From the NCBI GenBank assembly GCA_022376925.1, contig JAIOJX010000026.1, positions 257,911,830 to 257,975,829 of the forward strand: 64,000 nucleotides of DNA, given 5' to 3'. Source of the stretch: Tragulus kanchil. Lineage: Eukaryota > Chordata > Mammalia > Artiodactyla > Tragulidae. How positions within the stretch are numbered: position 1 is the first letter of the stretch; the number at the start of each line of letters is the position of its first letter. Below, piece by piece: positions 26,203 through 40,510 of the stretch. A model generated the notes under the pieces. The model was not told the DNA's origin. It made no database searches and worked only from the letters and a program-made list of their open reading frames with translations. The position numbers and the translations under genes were made by a program.

Positions 26203-28350
26203 AGAGCCCTGCACGTGATACAGGAAGGTTACACAGGACAATCAAATCCCAGTGCTTATGTATGTGTACTGTAAGTGTTGGGTCTGTAGTCGTGGAATGG
26301 CTATAAAGAAAATGATGAAAAATGACAGAGAAGAAAAAGAGATTTTAAAAAATGCTTTTATCCTAAAAATAGTTTGCTTTGTTATTTATAAACTGAGTCC
26401 AAAGCACATTCTTATTTAACTAACATGTACACATAACATTTTAATCAAATTTAAGAATCACTTAAAGCTTTTTAGCTATATATTTATTTTTTGTGGCTTG
26501 AATCAAGTCATGTATTTCAAAAAGTTTCTATATGTAATAAATATTAAAAGTCTTATTTATGATCTCAAAATATATGATGAACAGTCCTTCCTTACTCATT
26601 TTCAAGGAGGTCTAGGTTTATATATGTAAAGTTTTTTCAAGAAAACCTAATGACAATATTGTTATATGTTGACACGTTTTCTCAATTGTATTTGAAAAGA
26701 AAAACACTATATTAGAATCATTTGAGATGAAATGTTAAAATCCTTGAAATGCAAATAATTAAAATATAGAGTAACTGAGTTACTTAGGAAAGTACCACAA
26801 TTGTAAATTTAGAATTGTTCTTGTGTTTTCTGTACAAAAAAGTTTTTTCCCCTTAAAGAAAGTAGAAAATTCATAGTATTAATGAATCATAGTTTTAAAA
26901 ATATATTCTTGCTCACTTAACTTATACACCTGGAACTGGTCTCCTTTAAGTAAATCTTTCTGAAGATATCCAAATGCATACAAGAGTACTATAATTTCCT
27001 TTATATATGACTGTTAGTCTTATGGCTATTACATGATCCTTTAGCTAACTTGTGGAAGTTTTTCAGGCTAGGATGTTTTACTGTGCCTTCCTTTTAAGAA
27101 AATGCTTCTACATCCAGCCATTGTTTTCATATTTTATTTTAGAAATTATTTTATCCAGTTCAGTGTCAAACAATATTATACTTTAAAAATAATCTATTCA
27201 GAAAATATAACATAAAAAACTGGACGGCAAACCCAGCCGTAGCTCTCAGAAGCATTAAAATGTTTAAACTAGAGAGCCCTGCACGTGATACAGGAAGGTT
27301 ACACAGGACAATCAAATCCCAGTGCTTATGTATGTGTACTGTAAGTGTTGGGTCTGTAGTCGTGGAATGGCTATAAAGAAAATGATGAAAAATGACAGAG
27401 AAGAAAAAGAGATTTTAAAAAATGCTTTTATCCTAAAAATAGTTTGCTTTGTTATTTATAAACTGAGTCCAAAGCACATTCTTATTTAACTAACATGTAC
27501 ACATAACATTTTAATCAAATTTAAGAATCACTTAAAGCTTTTTAGCTATATATTTATTTTTTGTGGCTTGAATCAAGTCATGTATTTCAAAAAGTTTCTA
27601 TATGTAATAAATATTAAAAGTCTTATTTATGATCTCAAAATATATGATGAACAGTCCTTCCTTACTCATTTTCAAGGAGGTCTAGGTTTATATATGTAAA
27701 GTTTTTTCAAGAAAACCTAATGACAATATTGTTATATGTTGACACGTTTTCTCAATTGTATTTGAAAAGAAAAACACTATATTAGAATCATTTGAGATGA
27801 AATGTTAAAATCCTTGAAATGCAAATAATTAAAATATAGAGTAACTGAGTTACTTAGGAAAGTACCACAATTGTAAATTTAGAATTGTTCTTGTGTTTTC
27901 TGTACAAAAAAGTTTTTTCCCCTTAAAGAAAGTAGAAAATTCATAGTATTAATGAATCATAGTTTTAAAAATATATTCTTGCTCACTTAACTTATACACC
28001 TGGAACTGGTCTCCTTTTAAGTAAATCTTTCTGAAGATATCCAAATGCATACAAGAGTACTATAATTTCCTTTATATATGACTGTTAGTCTTATGGCTAT
28101 TACATGATCCTTTAGCTAACTTGTGGAAGTTTTTCAGGCTAGGATGTTTTACTGTGCCTTCCTTTTAAGAAAATGCTTCTACATCCAGCCATTGTTTTCA
28201 TATTTTATTTTAGAAATTATTTTATCCAGTTCAGTGTCAAACAATATTATACTTTAAAAATAATCTATTCAGAAAATATAACATAAAAAACTGGACGGCA
28301 AACCCAGCCGTAGCTCTCAGAAGCATTAAAATGTTTAAACTAGAGAGCCC
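26203..28350. repeat. Direct duplication 8: 26203-27279 and 27273-28350
   Basis: The copies are joined directly through the shared seven bases AGAGCCC, which end copy 1 and begin copy 2. The offset is 1070-1071, with one T-run length change (TCCTTTAAG/TCCTTTTAAG). This is very AT-rich intron with no element recognised. Confidence 0.95.
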
Positions 28351-30116
28351 GAATGACAGCGATGACAACTTAATCACTTAAAGGCTTTTTACATTAACAA
28401 TTTTTTTCTTTCAATTTGAGCAGTATATTCAGGCTTGATTTAATAGGAGGTTAGCTGTTAAATGCAGCTAAATAATATACTTTTTTAAAAGATCAAAATC
28501 AAGTTTAGTGTCTAATGATCATTCCTTTAGACATTCTGATATATTAGTTCACTGGCTTCTTTTATTTTTTTCCCAATATATGTATTTAAAAAATCAGGGA
28601 GATAATGAGCATGCAGAGTCCAACAGTTTTATGCACTGTTATGATTTTAAGTAGATCCATGGATAAAACATAATTGAAAAGTGAGTCTATTAATCTGGAG
28701 AAGAACCTCCACAATCCAAATAGGAAAGAATCATGTTTAAGCCTCCATCTCATTTATACTTTTATATTCCTAAGGAAAAAAAGTCAAAGCAGAGAGAAAT
28801 TAAAGGTGACCTTATTTAGACATATTAGTTAAGGCAGCCTTTGCTGTTTTTAAGCAAACATGATTGTGACTCCACTTTGTCCATCCAGCTTTCCTGTGTG
28901 TAAATTGGAGGATGACTTGGACAATTCTGTCTTCATTAGTGAACTGTGGAAAGGAAATACAGAAGTGGCTTTTTATTTTTTTAACTCTGTAATATCTTGT
29001 AGCCAGATTCTGAAGCATCAAGAAAAAAATTATATATATATATATATATGTATATGTATATATATGTGTTTTTTTTTTTGGTAGACAAGCTGTCGTAATT
29101 GAAATGAAGTCTAATCAGACTCATTACTGTTTTCAGCAATTTGCACCACCAAAGATGCTTATTAGGTAACTGTGTTTAATAAACCACTCTTTAGAAAAAT
29201 ACCAGTAATGAGTTCTTAACAGCCAATCTTTAGCGTGAATGTAATGTGAAAAGTGTTCCTAGCACTGAATAGATTTTCACATTTAGTAGTGTCATAATTA
29301 AGCTCCATGAATTGTTGCTGTGATGTTAGATTTATTACGATAATCTTATTTTTTTCTACTTGCAAATGTAGTCATCTTCTATTAGAGTTGGATTATATTC
29401 AACGTACAGTAAATTTTCAGCTATGCCAAGCTGGTCAGAAGGTTTGGTTTTTTAACTGAAAATTTGTTAATAAATGAAAAATGAGGATTTTATGACTGAT
29501 AATTGATGCTATCTATCAAGTTTTTACTCATCAGCATCCCCACGCTTCAGAAAAGAGTCTGTCAATTGATTATATATGAAAAGTTATAAATTTATTATGA
29601 TCATTAAGAAAAAATTACATTTCTATCACTAATCTAAAACATAGGAAAAAATGGACACTCTGAAAGCAAATATTTGAAGAAATCTGGCCTTTCAAAATTG
29701 CAGCTATAAATAACACTATACTAGTTCACTAGATGCTTTTCTTAAAAATGTGAATACCATTTGCTTCCTTAGGTCTTCGTTTTTGTAGCACTCTTTACTA
29801 AGATCTTAACATTAAAGAAGAATACTGTAGATATATATTATTTATATGCCTTAAAGATGGTCATGAGAGTTAGCTAGTCTTCTTATTGATAAGGGCAAAA
29901 AAAAAAAGTTACATACCTCTGAGGAGAGGAGTTATTTCCATGTAAGATGATACATCTGCTAAAATAAGTATATAATTTTAGAATCTATATGGATTAGTCT
30001 ATCAACAGAGTATATCCACAGGCATTTCCATGGATATAAAAATGACATAGAAGGAATTGAAAATATTTCTTGAGACTTATAAGGAAGCTCTTGAGTTTGT
30101 TATCATGAATGAAATG
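28351..30116. other. Unique AT-rich intron, no gene seen
   Basis: Apart from the microsatellite near 29031 nothing was recognised. The 29085-29300 part is complex and non-repetitive (GTCTAATCAGACTCATTAC) and may be conserved. Confidence 0.4.
29031..29080. repeat. (TA)n microsatellite with T run
   Basis: TATATA repeat interrupted by TGTA, then GTG and a T run. Confidence 0.9.
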
Positions 30117-30673
30117 TCTCACATGATTTGAAAAATACCTTGTTAGCTAAGTGAATATTCTGAGACTATCCCATAATGATAATCAACAAAAGAAAAAGTA
30201 TTAAAACAGACAGACAAAACCCCCAAGAGACCAAGAGTTTATACCCATTCATGAGAAAATGTTACAAAGATTCTGTTACTGAATGATTCCCCTTCTCTCA
30301 GTACCCTTTCATTTCTTCTAACCTCAAACTTCAAGACTCCTATTTGGAGCCAATAATGCTCCATTATTGTTTTCAGCTTTCTGAATCAATAGTTATGAAC
30401 ACTGTCAAATTAATGACTCATTTCATCTTATTTTGGGGAATGCACTTCTTTTCATTACAAAGTGGAGAAGAAACCAACTCATTCCCTTAAGAATCCTTAT
30501 AGCTTTCAGATCAAAATATCTTCCACTTTCTTTGTCTTGACTGAATTCGTATTCAGAACCACAAAAAGACAAAGCCAGTGCATAAAACTACAAGAAATAT
30601 ATATTTACAAGCTTAAATGACTCATAGATAAAAAAACGAACAAACAAAACAACAAAAATTAAAAGAAGGTGTC

Positions 30674-30987
30674 GGGCTTCCCCTGGTGGTCCAGTGGGTA
30701 AGGACACCGCCTTGCAGTGGAAAGGACGCCAGTTCGATCCCTGGCCTGGGAAAATCCCATGTGCTGTGGAGCCACTGGACCGATGTGTCCAACTACCAAG
30801 CCAGAGCTCTGGAGCGCATGCGCCCAGAGCCGGTGCTCTGTGACGACAGACGCCACGGCAATGGGAGGCCCACAGGAGCCAAAGAACAAAGATGGATGAA
30901 AATAGAGAAATGAAAGACCAAAAGAAGTGGCCTGCCCACTCCCCTCCCTCCCCAACCTGACCCCTGCCCAAAATAAATAAATAAATC
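30674..30987 (+). mobile_element. Young tRNA-derived SINE of about 310 bp, complete
   Basis: It starts GGGCTTCCCCTGGTGGTCC, has a B-box-like GTTCGATCCC and a conserved body with CATGCGC, and ends in (AAAT)n. The target-site duplication TAAAAGAAGGTGTC is at 30660-30673 and 30988-31001. Confidence 0.93.
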
Positions 30988-31773
30988 TAAAAGAAGGTGT
31001 CTTTTAGTGCCTTTGGAATGCCTTATCCTAACCTTGAATAACTCAATTTCCAAAACATAGACTTTATGAATGATTTATAAAAACGAACAGATGTTTTATA
31101 ACTTGAAATTTGCTTTGTTACAAAAGCAAACAAGTCGTAAGATGTCAAATAATATGATGGCAATAATACTAATGATAAATACGAGCAATTTCTTTTGGTA
31201 AGCCTTTTTTCAATGTTCTCACATGATTTGAAAAATACCTTGTTAGCTAAGTGAATATTCTGAGACTATCCCATAATGATAATCAACAAAAGAAAAAGTA
31301 TTAAAACAGACAGACAAAACCCCCAAGAGACCAAGAGTTTATACCCATTCATGAGAAAATGTTACAAAGATTCTGTTACTGAATGATTCCCCTTCTCTCA
31401 GTACCCTTTCATTTCTTCTAACCTCAAACTTCAAGACTCCTATTTGGAGCCAATAATGCTCCATTATTGTTTTCAGCTTTCTGAATCAATAGTTATGAAC
31501 ACTGTCAAATTAATGACTCATTTCATCTTATTTTGGGGAATGCACTTCTTTTCATTACAAAGTGGAGAAGAAACCAACTCATTCCCTTAAGAATCCTTAT
31601 AGCTTTCAGATCAAAATATCTTCCACTTTCTTTGTCTTGACTGAATTCGTATTCAGAACCACAAAAAGACAAAGCCAGTGCATAAAACTACAAGAAATAT
31701 ATATTTACAAGCTTAAATGACTCATAGATAAAAAAACGAACAAACAAAACAACAAAAATTAAAAGAAGGTGTC

Positions 31774-32087
31774 GGGCTTCCCCTGGTGGTCCAGTGGGTA
31801 AGGACACCGCCTTGCAGTGGAAAGGACGCCAGTTCGATCCCTGGCCTGGGAAAATCCCATGTGCTGTGGAGCCACTGGACCGATGTGTCCAACTACCAAG
31901 CCAGAGCTCTGGAGCGCATGCGCCCAGAGCCGGTGCTCTGTGACGACAGACGCCACGGCAATGGGAGGCCCACAGGAGCCAAAGAACAAAGATGGATGAA
32001 AATAGAGAAATGAAAGACCAAAAGAAGTGGCCTGCCCACTCCCCTCCCTCCCCAACCTGACCCCTGCCCAAAATAAATAAATAAATC
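31774..32087 (+). mobile_element. Second copy of the 30674 SINE within duplication 9
   Basis: It reads the same as the preceding element, flanks and target-site duplications included, so it comes from the segment duplication and not from a separate insertion. Confidence 0.93.
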
Positions 32088-32341
32088 TAAAAGAAGGTGT
32101 CTTTTAGTGCCTTTGGAATGCCTTATCCTAACCTTGAATAACTCAATTTCCAAAACATAGACTTTATGAATGATTTATAAAAACGAACAGATGTTTTATA
32201 ACTTGAAATTTGCTTTGTTACAAAAGCAAACAAGTCGTAAGATGTCAAATAATATGATGGCAATAATACTAATGATAAATACGAGCAATTTCTTTTGGTA
32301 AGCTTTCAAAATAACTTTCCATAATGGTGAAGATACAGTTT

Positions 32342-32650
32342 GGTTTTTTTTTTTGGAGGGGGCAGGTTGGGGAGGGAGGGGGCAGGCGGGCCGCTTCTAT
32401 TGGTCTTTCTTTCAGTTATCTAGTTTCATCCATCTTTGTTCTTTGGCCCGTGTGGGCCTCCCATCACAGTGGCCTCTCTTGTCACTGAGCACCGGCTCTG
32501 GTGCATGCGCCCCAGAGCTCCGGCTCTGTAATTGGACACATCAGTCCAGCCGCTCTGCAGCACGTGGGATGTTCCCAGACCAGGGATTGAACCAGCGTCC
32601 CTTGCACTGCAAGGCGGTGTCCTTACCCACTGGACCACCAGGGAAGCCCC
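32342..32650 (-). mobile_element. Young tRNA-derived SINE of about 310 bp, complete
   Basis: This is the same family on the minus strand. The 13-base target-site duplication GAAGATACAGTTT is at 32329-32341 and 32651-32663. Unlike its neighbour at 31774, it is an independent insertion. Confidence 0.93.
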
Positions 32651-34195
32651 GAAGATACAGTTTTAATTATGAATTTCAATTAGGAATTGAGTAGTTACAG
32701 AAGATTGGCAGAGTATACCTTGGTCTTATTTCTAATTTGAGAAAAATATGATAGAGAGTATGGATATGGTGCAGAGAATAACAGATAAATACAACCACAT
32801 AAATGTAAGACATGGGTTACAAGGCATAATAAATGCGAGTGGTAATGGGGAGATTTGTATAATAAAGACTTTTGGGAGAAGGTGGGTTTCAAACTTCAGC
32901 TATTGGCCATAATATTTAGACGTTGGTTTGAACATAAGAGAAGTCCTATATTTAAGCTTACAAATCATTTTTAGAGAGAACTGGGGCTCATTAGTCCTTA
33001 AACTTTTCAAGTACCCACAATACCTAGTAATAGCATCATCATTCTTATCACCTTAGTCAGTTCTATCATTTGTCATATTCCTGAGTTAATAAAACTTAAA
33101 TAAATTTTCTTCCATGTAACAAACAGCCAAGCAAGTCAACAAAAATGAAACTTGAAAAAAATTCAACTTGTTTTACTTAACTCTCAAATTCTTTCAGACT
33201 TACTTCACGATCCCTCCATCCTCAACCTCTTTTGGGGGCAGTGAGTTATTTTCTCTCTTTTCCTTTCCTTTCTCTCTGTTCTCAAGCTATTCATCAATTA
33301 TGGAAAAATAGGTTACAGAGAAAATATATTTTAAATCTTAAAACCATTTATTTACATTTATATACTATTTATTTATATACTATTTATATACATTTAAAAT
33401 GTCTTTTAAATCTTAAAACTAGAATCCTATGAACAATCTCCTTGAGACTCTGAATCTTGACAACTTCTGTTGTCACTATAAAAAAACAAATGAGACCAGT
33501 TGGCTAAACTGTTTAAAACATCACAATGGCACTCAAGGTCCAGGTAACATCTGAGTATCTACAACAACTAGAGAGCTTCTGCCTTAAGTGCTAGGAGACA
33601 GACATCTCTGTCCCATTGGAACTTACAGTCTACATTTAGTTGTGATTTACCAAAGAAAAGATTTAGTTCTGAATCTGGTAGAGGAAGGCAGTTATATAGA
33701 GAAGTTAAGAGTTAAGGTATATCTTAAAAGCTAAATAGAATTTTATCAGTTAGAATATAGAGAGATGTGTTTTCCTGCCCAAGACTCAAGAGTCACAAAT
33801 TAAGCACATTTGGGAAACAGGGTAGCTTTGCATGGCTGGAAGATAGCAGAGAGGTATATGTCTGCACATAGGGTAGGATGGAGATAATGACAAATCTTAA
33901 ATTCAGTTTGCAAAAGGACTCACATGTTCAGACTTTATCTTATTGCCAACATAAAGTGCTGCCCTCATGTGTTCTTTAGAAATATATCAATAACAGCAAT
34001 ATACAGGCCACACTAGAGAGGGGAAAAGGCTAGAAGCAGGGTCTGAACTTGAACAGAAAGAAGAAAAATGTCTGAGAAAGATTTCAGATGTAGAGTTGAA
34101 AGATGAGCTGACCAGCTGGAAGAATGAATAACAAGAAAAGGGATACCACCAAAAAAATTGGAATACCTGTAAGATACTTGTCAATAAAGAGATTG

Positions 34196-34365
34196 TAGTG
34201 GCTATTTCATTTAATCCTTCAGAAGTCTACTGAGGGATTGGCTCCCTTTTATATATGATAAAAAAAAAAGGTGCCTTAACCTAAGGAACTTTCCCAAGGC
34301 TACCCCAGAGCCAGAACTACAATCTGGATCCCATGACACAAAACTGTTGCACTTTGTCTCTCCTT
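34196..34365 (-). mobile_element. MIR-type SINE
   Basis: The antisense MIR layout is visible: CATTTAATCC, then CTTTCCCAAGGCTACCCCAG and AGCCAGAACTACAATCTGG. It is old and diverged. Confidence 0.6.
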
Positions 34366-34861
34366 GGAGAACTTCTCCATGGTTTTTAGTCTATATACCC
34401 AATGAGTTGGCCACTAGAGAGTCTCATCTTTCAATGGGAGAGGAGGAGCCAAAGGTCTGTAAGGATGCTTAAGAATCATCAGCAAGTGCAAATTCCTGAA
34501 GTTATGGTAATAGAAGGCATAGCAGAGGGAAAGTTGTATAGAACAAAATGAGAATGGAACTCTTTTGAGTTAAATCAGCATTGAAGGAGTAGGCAATGGG
34601 GGACTGGGAAGGCATTTATAGAGGAGAAAGAGAAACAGAGGGAGAGACTATGCTGTTGCAAAAGACAAGTAAAGAAAGAAAACAGTGCTTGCTTGTTGCC
34701 CTGGCATCAGAGGGGTCAAGTAAGATAGAGGAGAATATAGGCATGCAGGAGGCTAGAGATGATTTGTGAGGCAGTGGTGGGGTCAGAAGCCATGGTGAGT
34801 GGGTTATGGAAGAAATGGGTGGTGAGATAGTGCCATGACAAGTATGAAAGAATTATCTTCT

Positions 34862-35179
34862 GGGGCTTCCCTGGTGGCCAAGTGGGTGGGGACACCGCCT
34901 TACAGTGCAAGAGGTGCCGGTTCGATCCCTTGCCTGGGAAGATTCCACGTGCCATGGAGCAGCTGGACCGATGTGTCCAATTACCGAGCCGGCGCTCTAG
35001 GGCGCATGCACCGAGAGCCGGTGCTCTGCGACGACAAAGGCCACCGCGATGGGAGGCCCACGCGGGCCAAAGAACAAAGATGGGTGGATGAAAATAGATA
35101 AATGAAAGACCAATAGAAGTGGCCCACCCGCTCCCTCCCCACCTCCCTCCCCCTGCAAAAAAGGCACATTAAAGAAATA
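34862..35179 (+). mobile_element. Young tRNA-derived SINE of about 310 bp, complete
   Basis: It has an intact B-box-like GGTTCGATCCC at 34919-34929 and many retained CpGs in the body, which suggests recent insertion. The target-site duplication AAAGAATTATCTTCT is at 34847-34861 and 35180-35194. Confidence 0.93.
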
Positions 35180-36407
35180 AAAGAATTATCTTCTACCAAT
35201 AGACATGTTAATAATGATGAACAGGAGTTTATGGGACAAAGAAAAACTGAGGCATGAAATTTTAAGGAAAACCCTTAAGGGAATATGTGGGAAAACCAAG
35301 GGTTCAGCAAACTGGCCAGTAGGCCAAATAATATTACTTCATCTAGGAAGACTTCCCAGATATCACTGCCTTCCCTTTCTCTGCACCATCTTCCATATCA
35401 GCCTGTACTTCTCCTGCATTTTCATATGCCTTTTATTTTTTTCTATTTCATCTGTATCATCTACTTGACTAATCTCTGAGATCAGGAATGCATGCCATTA
35501 AAACAGGACCAGGGATCTTGTCTTGTTCATAGCTGTATGTCTAATGATTGAGTATCCTCACAGAAAAGGTACTGTATCTGTCTATAGCTATAAATACACA
35601 CCTATCTATGTATCTATATCCTTAGCTGTACAAGAAAGATTTCAGGCATGCTCTAACACATATAGTATGTCTAAATACTTCAGGTATTTAAAGTTTTAAG
35701 GTTCTAAATTATTTTGAAAGTTATAAATGGAACAAAAAATGTTACAATGTTTTTTTCTTTCTACCTTGACAATTATATTTTTGTAAACACTAGAAAGAAG
35801 TCTAAGTTTAAATTTAGAATTTTTGGTTCCCTGGGTCATCAGAGCTCTTTCAGAATGAAAGGCAGACCTGTGGCTCTTTTCCTCTTGTGTCTTATAAACA
35901 GGCTTAACATACATGCAGTAGATGAATGGTCCATCCATTCCTCCTTCACTCAGGTGCCTTCTGGCCTCCTCTTGGGTCTAGAATTGCACACATCAAGAAC
36001 AGATGAGGAAAAGAGCCCCAAATGGATCCAGGGAGTACAGTAAAGGAATTTCAGGTGTCAAATTAGTGACAAAATCTGCATTAGTAGATTCTTATGAAAC
36101 ACAGAGGAGACACTATCTACCTAAATAGTACTTTTTACTCTTTTATAAAATCAAAATAACAGATATTTCCTAATACCTTCTACATGTATAGTTAATATCA
36201 AATGCAATTGTTAATTATAATATTCATTAATGCAGCCCTCACAAAACCTAAGAAATCAAACAAGATTTCATAAGAATATATTATGGGTGCTACTGAATAA
36301 GATTCATGCAAAAATATCACCACAAAATACTTAATCCATGTTTAAATATTCTGTTTAAACACTTTGTATGAGTAATCAAATATAAGAAACAGCATTATAA
36401 ATATGAT

Positions 36408-38556
36408 TTTAAGTTTCTTCTGGTTCAATTCATATCACTTGTAATCTATTTGTAAGACTATTAATAGAGTTTATGTCATGACTGCTCTAAATGATATTTG
36501 ATAACTAATGGTTGGAGGGCACAGAATGATATTTAACATGTAAGGCTGCACTATGGTAACTTTGATAGGTTATTTTATATTGAGGATAACAGATATGACA
36601 TTTCTAAGAAACATCTAGATCACTAAAGAAAAAGAATGGCCTAATTGTATCAGTTGGAACTGCTCCTTAGCATAGTTTAAAACAGTAACAAATGCACTGG
36701 TGGCAAGAGGGCTTTCGGGGGGTCAAACTACATATATTTTTGAGACAAGTCAAACTATACATATTTTTTCAGTAAATCTAAAAAGTACTTATAAAATCAG
36801 TAGTTTGCTCTTGCAATGACAACACAGTCTCTTCATGGTGGTCGATATGTTTGTATCAGTTCTGTGCTGCTTTAAAAAAACAGCTTGATTTTTACAAGCG
36901 TGGCTGTTATTGTACATTTCCTCTTCTGTGTAAGGTCACTTAGATTAAACCATTTGCTGCAACACTACGTTTCAGACTACATGTGTGCCTGCTTTCCAAG
37001 GGCGATATTATAATGAAGGTGGAACAAACAAGCTGCCGTGCAACTGGCATCCAGTAGACATTTATAGGTACAGATATTTAGGGCAAATGGATTTCCCACA
37101 GTATTCCAAATGCAATCCTAGGAATGTAGGTAAAACTTGCTTCCAGGAAAAGTAAATTAAACTATAACAGTAAATACATTTGCCAAGTAAACCATGAACT
37201 GTTTTTTGTTTTTTTAAATTAGATTCTATGAAAATATAGCTACATAAAGAAATTTTAACTGTAACATGAAACACTAACTATCCTTTATTCATTCTAATAA
37301 TAAATATTATTGAGGGCCTACTTTATGCCAGGCACTCTTCACTATTTGCAAGTAAAACAGAGAAATCAAAGTGAAAGAAGAAAGATACGCAACTAGTAGC
37401 AATTACAAACTCAGGCAATTGTTTGCCACTTGCTTTTTGGTTCGCTGGGACTCGAAAAGAGACCATGTATAAGAAACAGTAAAAGTTTAAGTTTCTTCTG
37501 GTTCAATTCATATCACTTGTAATCTATTTGTAAGACTATTAATAGAGTTTATGTCATGACTGCTCTAAATGATATTTGATAACTAATGGTTGGAGGGCAC
37601 AGAATGATATTTAACATGTAAGGCTGCACTATGGTAACTTTGATAGGTTATTTTATATTGAGGATAACAGATATGACATTTCTAAGAAACATCTAGATCA
37701 CTAAAGAAAAAGAATGGCCTAATTGTATCAGTTGGAACTGCTCCTTAGCATAGTTTAAAACAGTAACAAATGCACTGGTGGCAAGAGGGCTTTCGGGGGG
37801 TCAAACTACATATATTTTTGAGACAAGTCAAACTATACATATTTTTTCAGTAAATCTAAAAAGTACTTATAAAATCAGTAGTTTGCTCTTGCAATGACAA
37901 CACAGTCTCTTCATGGTGGTCGATATGTTTGTATCAGTTCTGTGCTGCTTTAAAAAAAAAACAGCTTGATTTTTTACAAGCGTGGCTGTTATTGTACATT
38001 TCCTCTTCTGTGTAAGGTCACTTAGATTAAACCATTTGCTGCAACACTACGTTTCAGACTACATGTGTGCCTGCTTTCCAAGGGCGATATTATAATGAAG
38101 GTGGAACAAACAAGCTGCCGTGCAACTGGCATCCAGTAGACATTTATAGGTACAGATATTTAGGGCAAATGGATTTCCCACAGTATTCCAAATGCAATCC
38201 TAGGAATGTAGGTAAAACTTGCTTCCAGGGAAAAGTAAATTAAACTATAACAGTAAATACATTTGCCAAGTAAACCATGAACTGTTTTTTTGTTTTTTTT
38301 AAATTAGATTCTATGAAAAATATAGCTACATAAAGAAATTTTAACTGTAACATGAAACACTAACTATCCTTTATTCATTCTAATAATAAATATTATTGAG
38401 GGCCTACTTTATGCCAGGCACTCTTCACTATTTGCAAGTAAAACAGAGAAATCAAAGTGAAAGAAGAAAGATACGCAACTAGTAGCAATTACAAACTCAG
38501 GCAATTGTTTGCCACTTGCTTTTTGGTTCGCTGGGACTCGAAAAGAGACCATGTAT
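36408..38556. repeat. Direct duplication 10: 36408-37470 and 37486-38556
   Basis: The offset grows from 1078 to 1086, entirely by length changes in A and T runs (for example the A run after GCTGCTTT and the T runs near 37203/38284). The filler 37471-37485 begins AAGAAACAG, as does sequence just before copy 1 at 36384-36392. Confidence 0.95.
37270..37350 (-). mobile_element. Ancient MIR/L2-like fragment
   Basis: TTATTGAGGGCCTACTTTAT and GCCAGGCACTCTTCAC match the widespread antisense MIR/L2 end. It occurs again near 38361-38435 and 39460-39535 through duplications 10 and 11. Confidence 0.5.
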
Positions 38557-40510
38557 TCTCACCTTTCATCTCCTAAACAGGTTATATTCTTCCTGGGGTT
38601 TTAAAATCCTTCTTCACAAACCTAATTCTGGCAGTTAAACCGTGCCCAATAAATTAAACCACAGTAACATCTCTTATGATAACAAAGGAAATCAAACTGG
38701 AGAGAACATCTTCATTGCTGACTTCTGCAATCTAAAGATTTAATGACAAGTCATGTCTTCTTAGTGACTCTCACTTAGAAGAGATAATAATGTATGTGAA
38801 AAGAGACAAAATTGTAGGTTCAGTCATATGATAATGTGATTTCTGCCAAAACAGATCTGGGAATATCAATGACTGCGGAATAAACGACAAGTTTTGAACT
38901 CCTTAAAAAAGAAGTGCATTTAGTAATTATTTAACTTTTAAAAAAATTTGGTGGCCACAACAATCCTTTCTTGCAAGAATTTAAAATTTTTAATTTTTCT
39001 TTGAGCAAGCCCTGGGAATCCAATAAAATGCTGTAACTCTAAAGAGCAACACGTATCTTAGTGTTTTGACCCTTCTGGCATATTTTTGGCATGATATGAC
39101 TTTTGCCATTAAGAAAAATTAAACTGAAGTGGCACTGACAGAATTTCAAGTAAACAAAGCATCAACAGAAAGCACAGTGCCTCTGTGTGCTGAGAGCTCC
39201 AACAGACAGTCATCTGCAAATGGACAACTTTAATTCGATTCCTGGCACCATTGGCCGTGCTGAGAATTCTCCTATCTCTTCACACCAGGGGTTTGCTCTT
39301 TTAAGCATTGCTCCCTAGAAGGAAAACTAGAGAGAGGATTTCCAATGACCCTGCACAGATGAATGGATATGTCAATGGTGAATATTGGTTCAGCTTTGAA
39401 CAGGTGGGACTTATAAAATATAGCTACATAAAGAAATTTTAACTGTAACATGAAACACTAACTATCCTTTATTCATTCTAATAATAAATATTATTGAGGG
39501 CCTACTTTATGCCAGGCACTCTTCACTATTTGCAAGTAAAACAGAGAAATCAAAGTGAAAGAAGAAAGATACGCAACTAGTAGCAATTACAAACTCAGGC
39601 AATTGTTTGCCACTTGCTTTTTGGTTCGCTGGGACTCGAAAAGAGACCATGTATTCTCACCTTTCATCTCCTAAACAGGTTATATTCTTCCTGGGGTTTT
39701 AAAATCCTTCTTCACAAACCTAATTCTGGCAGTTAAACCGTGCCCAATAAATTAAACCACAGTAACATCTCTTATGATAACAAAGGAAATCAAACTGGAG
39801 AGAACATCTTCATTGCTGACTTCTGCAATCTAAAGATTTAATGACAAGTCATGTCTTCTTAGTGACTCTCACTTAGAAGAGATAATAATGTATGTGAAAA
39901 GAGACAAAATTGTAGGTTCAGTCATATGATAATGTGATTTCTGCCAAAACAGATCTGGGAATATCAATGACTGCGGAATAAACGACAAGTTTTGAACTCC
40001 TTAAAAAAGAAGTGCATTTAGTAATTATTTAACTTTTAAAAAAATTTGGTGGCCACAACAATCCTTTCTTGCAAGAATTTAAAATTTTTAATTTTTCTTT
40101 GAGCAAGCCCTGGGAATCCAATAAAATGCTGTAACTCTAAAGAGCAACACGTATCTTAGTGTTTTGACCCTTCTGGCATATTTTTGGCATGATATGACTT
40201 TTGCCATTAAGAAAAAATTAAACTGAAGTGGCACTGACAGAATTTCAAGTAAACAAAGCATCAACAGAAAGCACAGTGCCTCTGTGTGCTGAGAGCTCCA
40301 ACAGACAGTCATCTGCAAATGGACAACTTTAATTCGATTCCTGGCACCATTGGCCGTGCTGAGAATTCTCCTATCTCTTCACACCAGGGGTTTGCTCTTT
40401 TAAGCATTGCTCCCTGAAGGGAAGGAAAAACTAGAGAGAGAGGATTTCCAATGACCCTGCACAGATGAATGGATATGTCAATGGTGAATATTGGTTCAGC
40501 TTTGAACAGG
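38317..40510. repeat. Direct duplication 11: 38317-39404 and 39415-40510
   Basis: The offset is 1098 rising to 1106, with small insertions near the right end (CTAGAAGG versus CTGAAGGG around 39315/40415). The first 240 bases are shared with duplication 10 and so occur three times. Confidence 0.95.

Larger units (their letters stand above)
30117..32303. repeat. Direct duplication 9: 30117-31203 and 31217-32303
   Basis: The offset is constant at 1100. The unit includes a complete SINE with both of its target-site duplications, which excludes independent insertion. The filler is the 13 bases 31204-31216. Confidence 0.96.

Noticed and set aside
30588..30971. ORFs of 75-127 aa across 19559-19970, 30588-31053, 31688-32153, 32353-32694, 34835-35199 and 52654-53001
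   Set aside because: All are translations of the tRNA-derived SINE or its flank in various frames.
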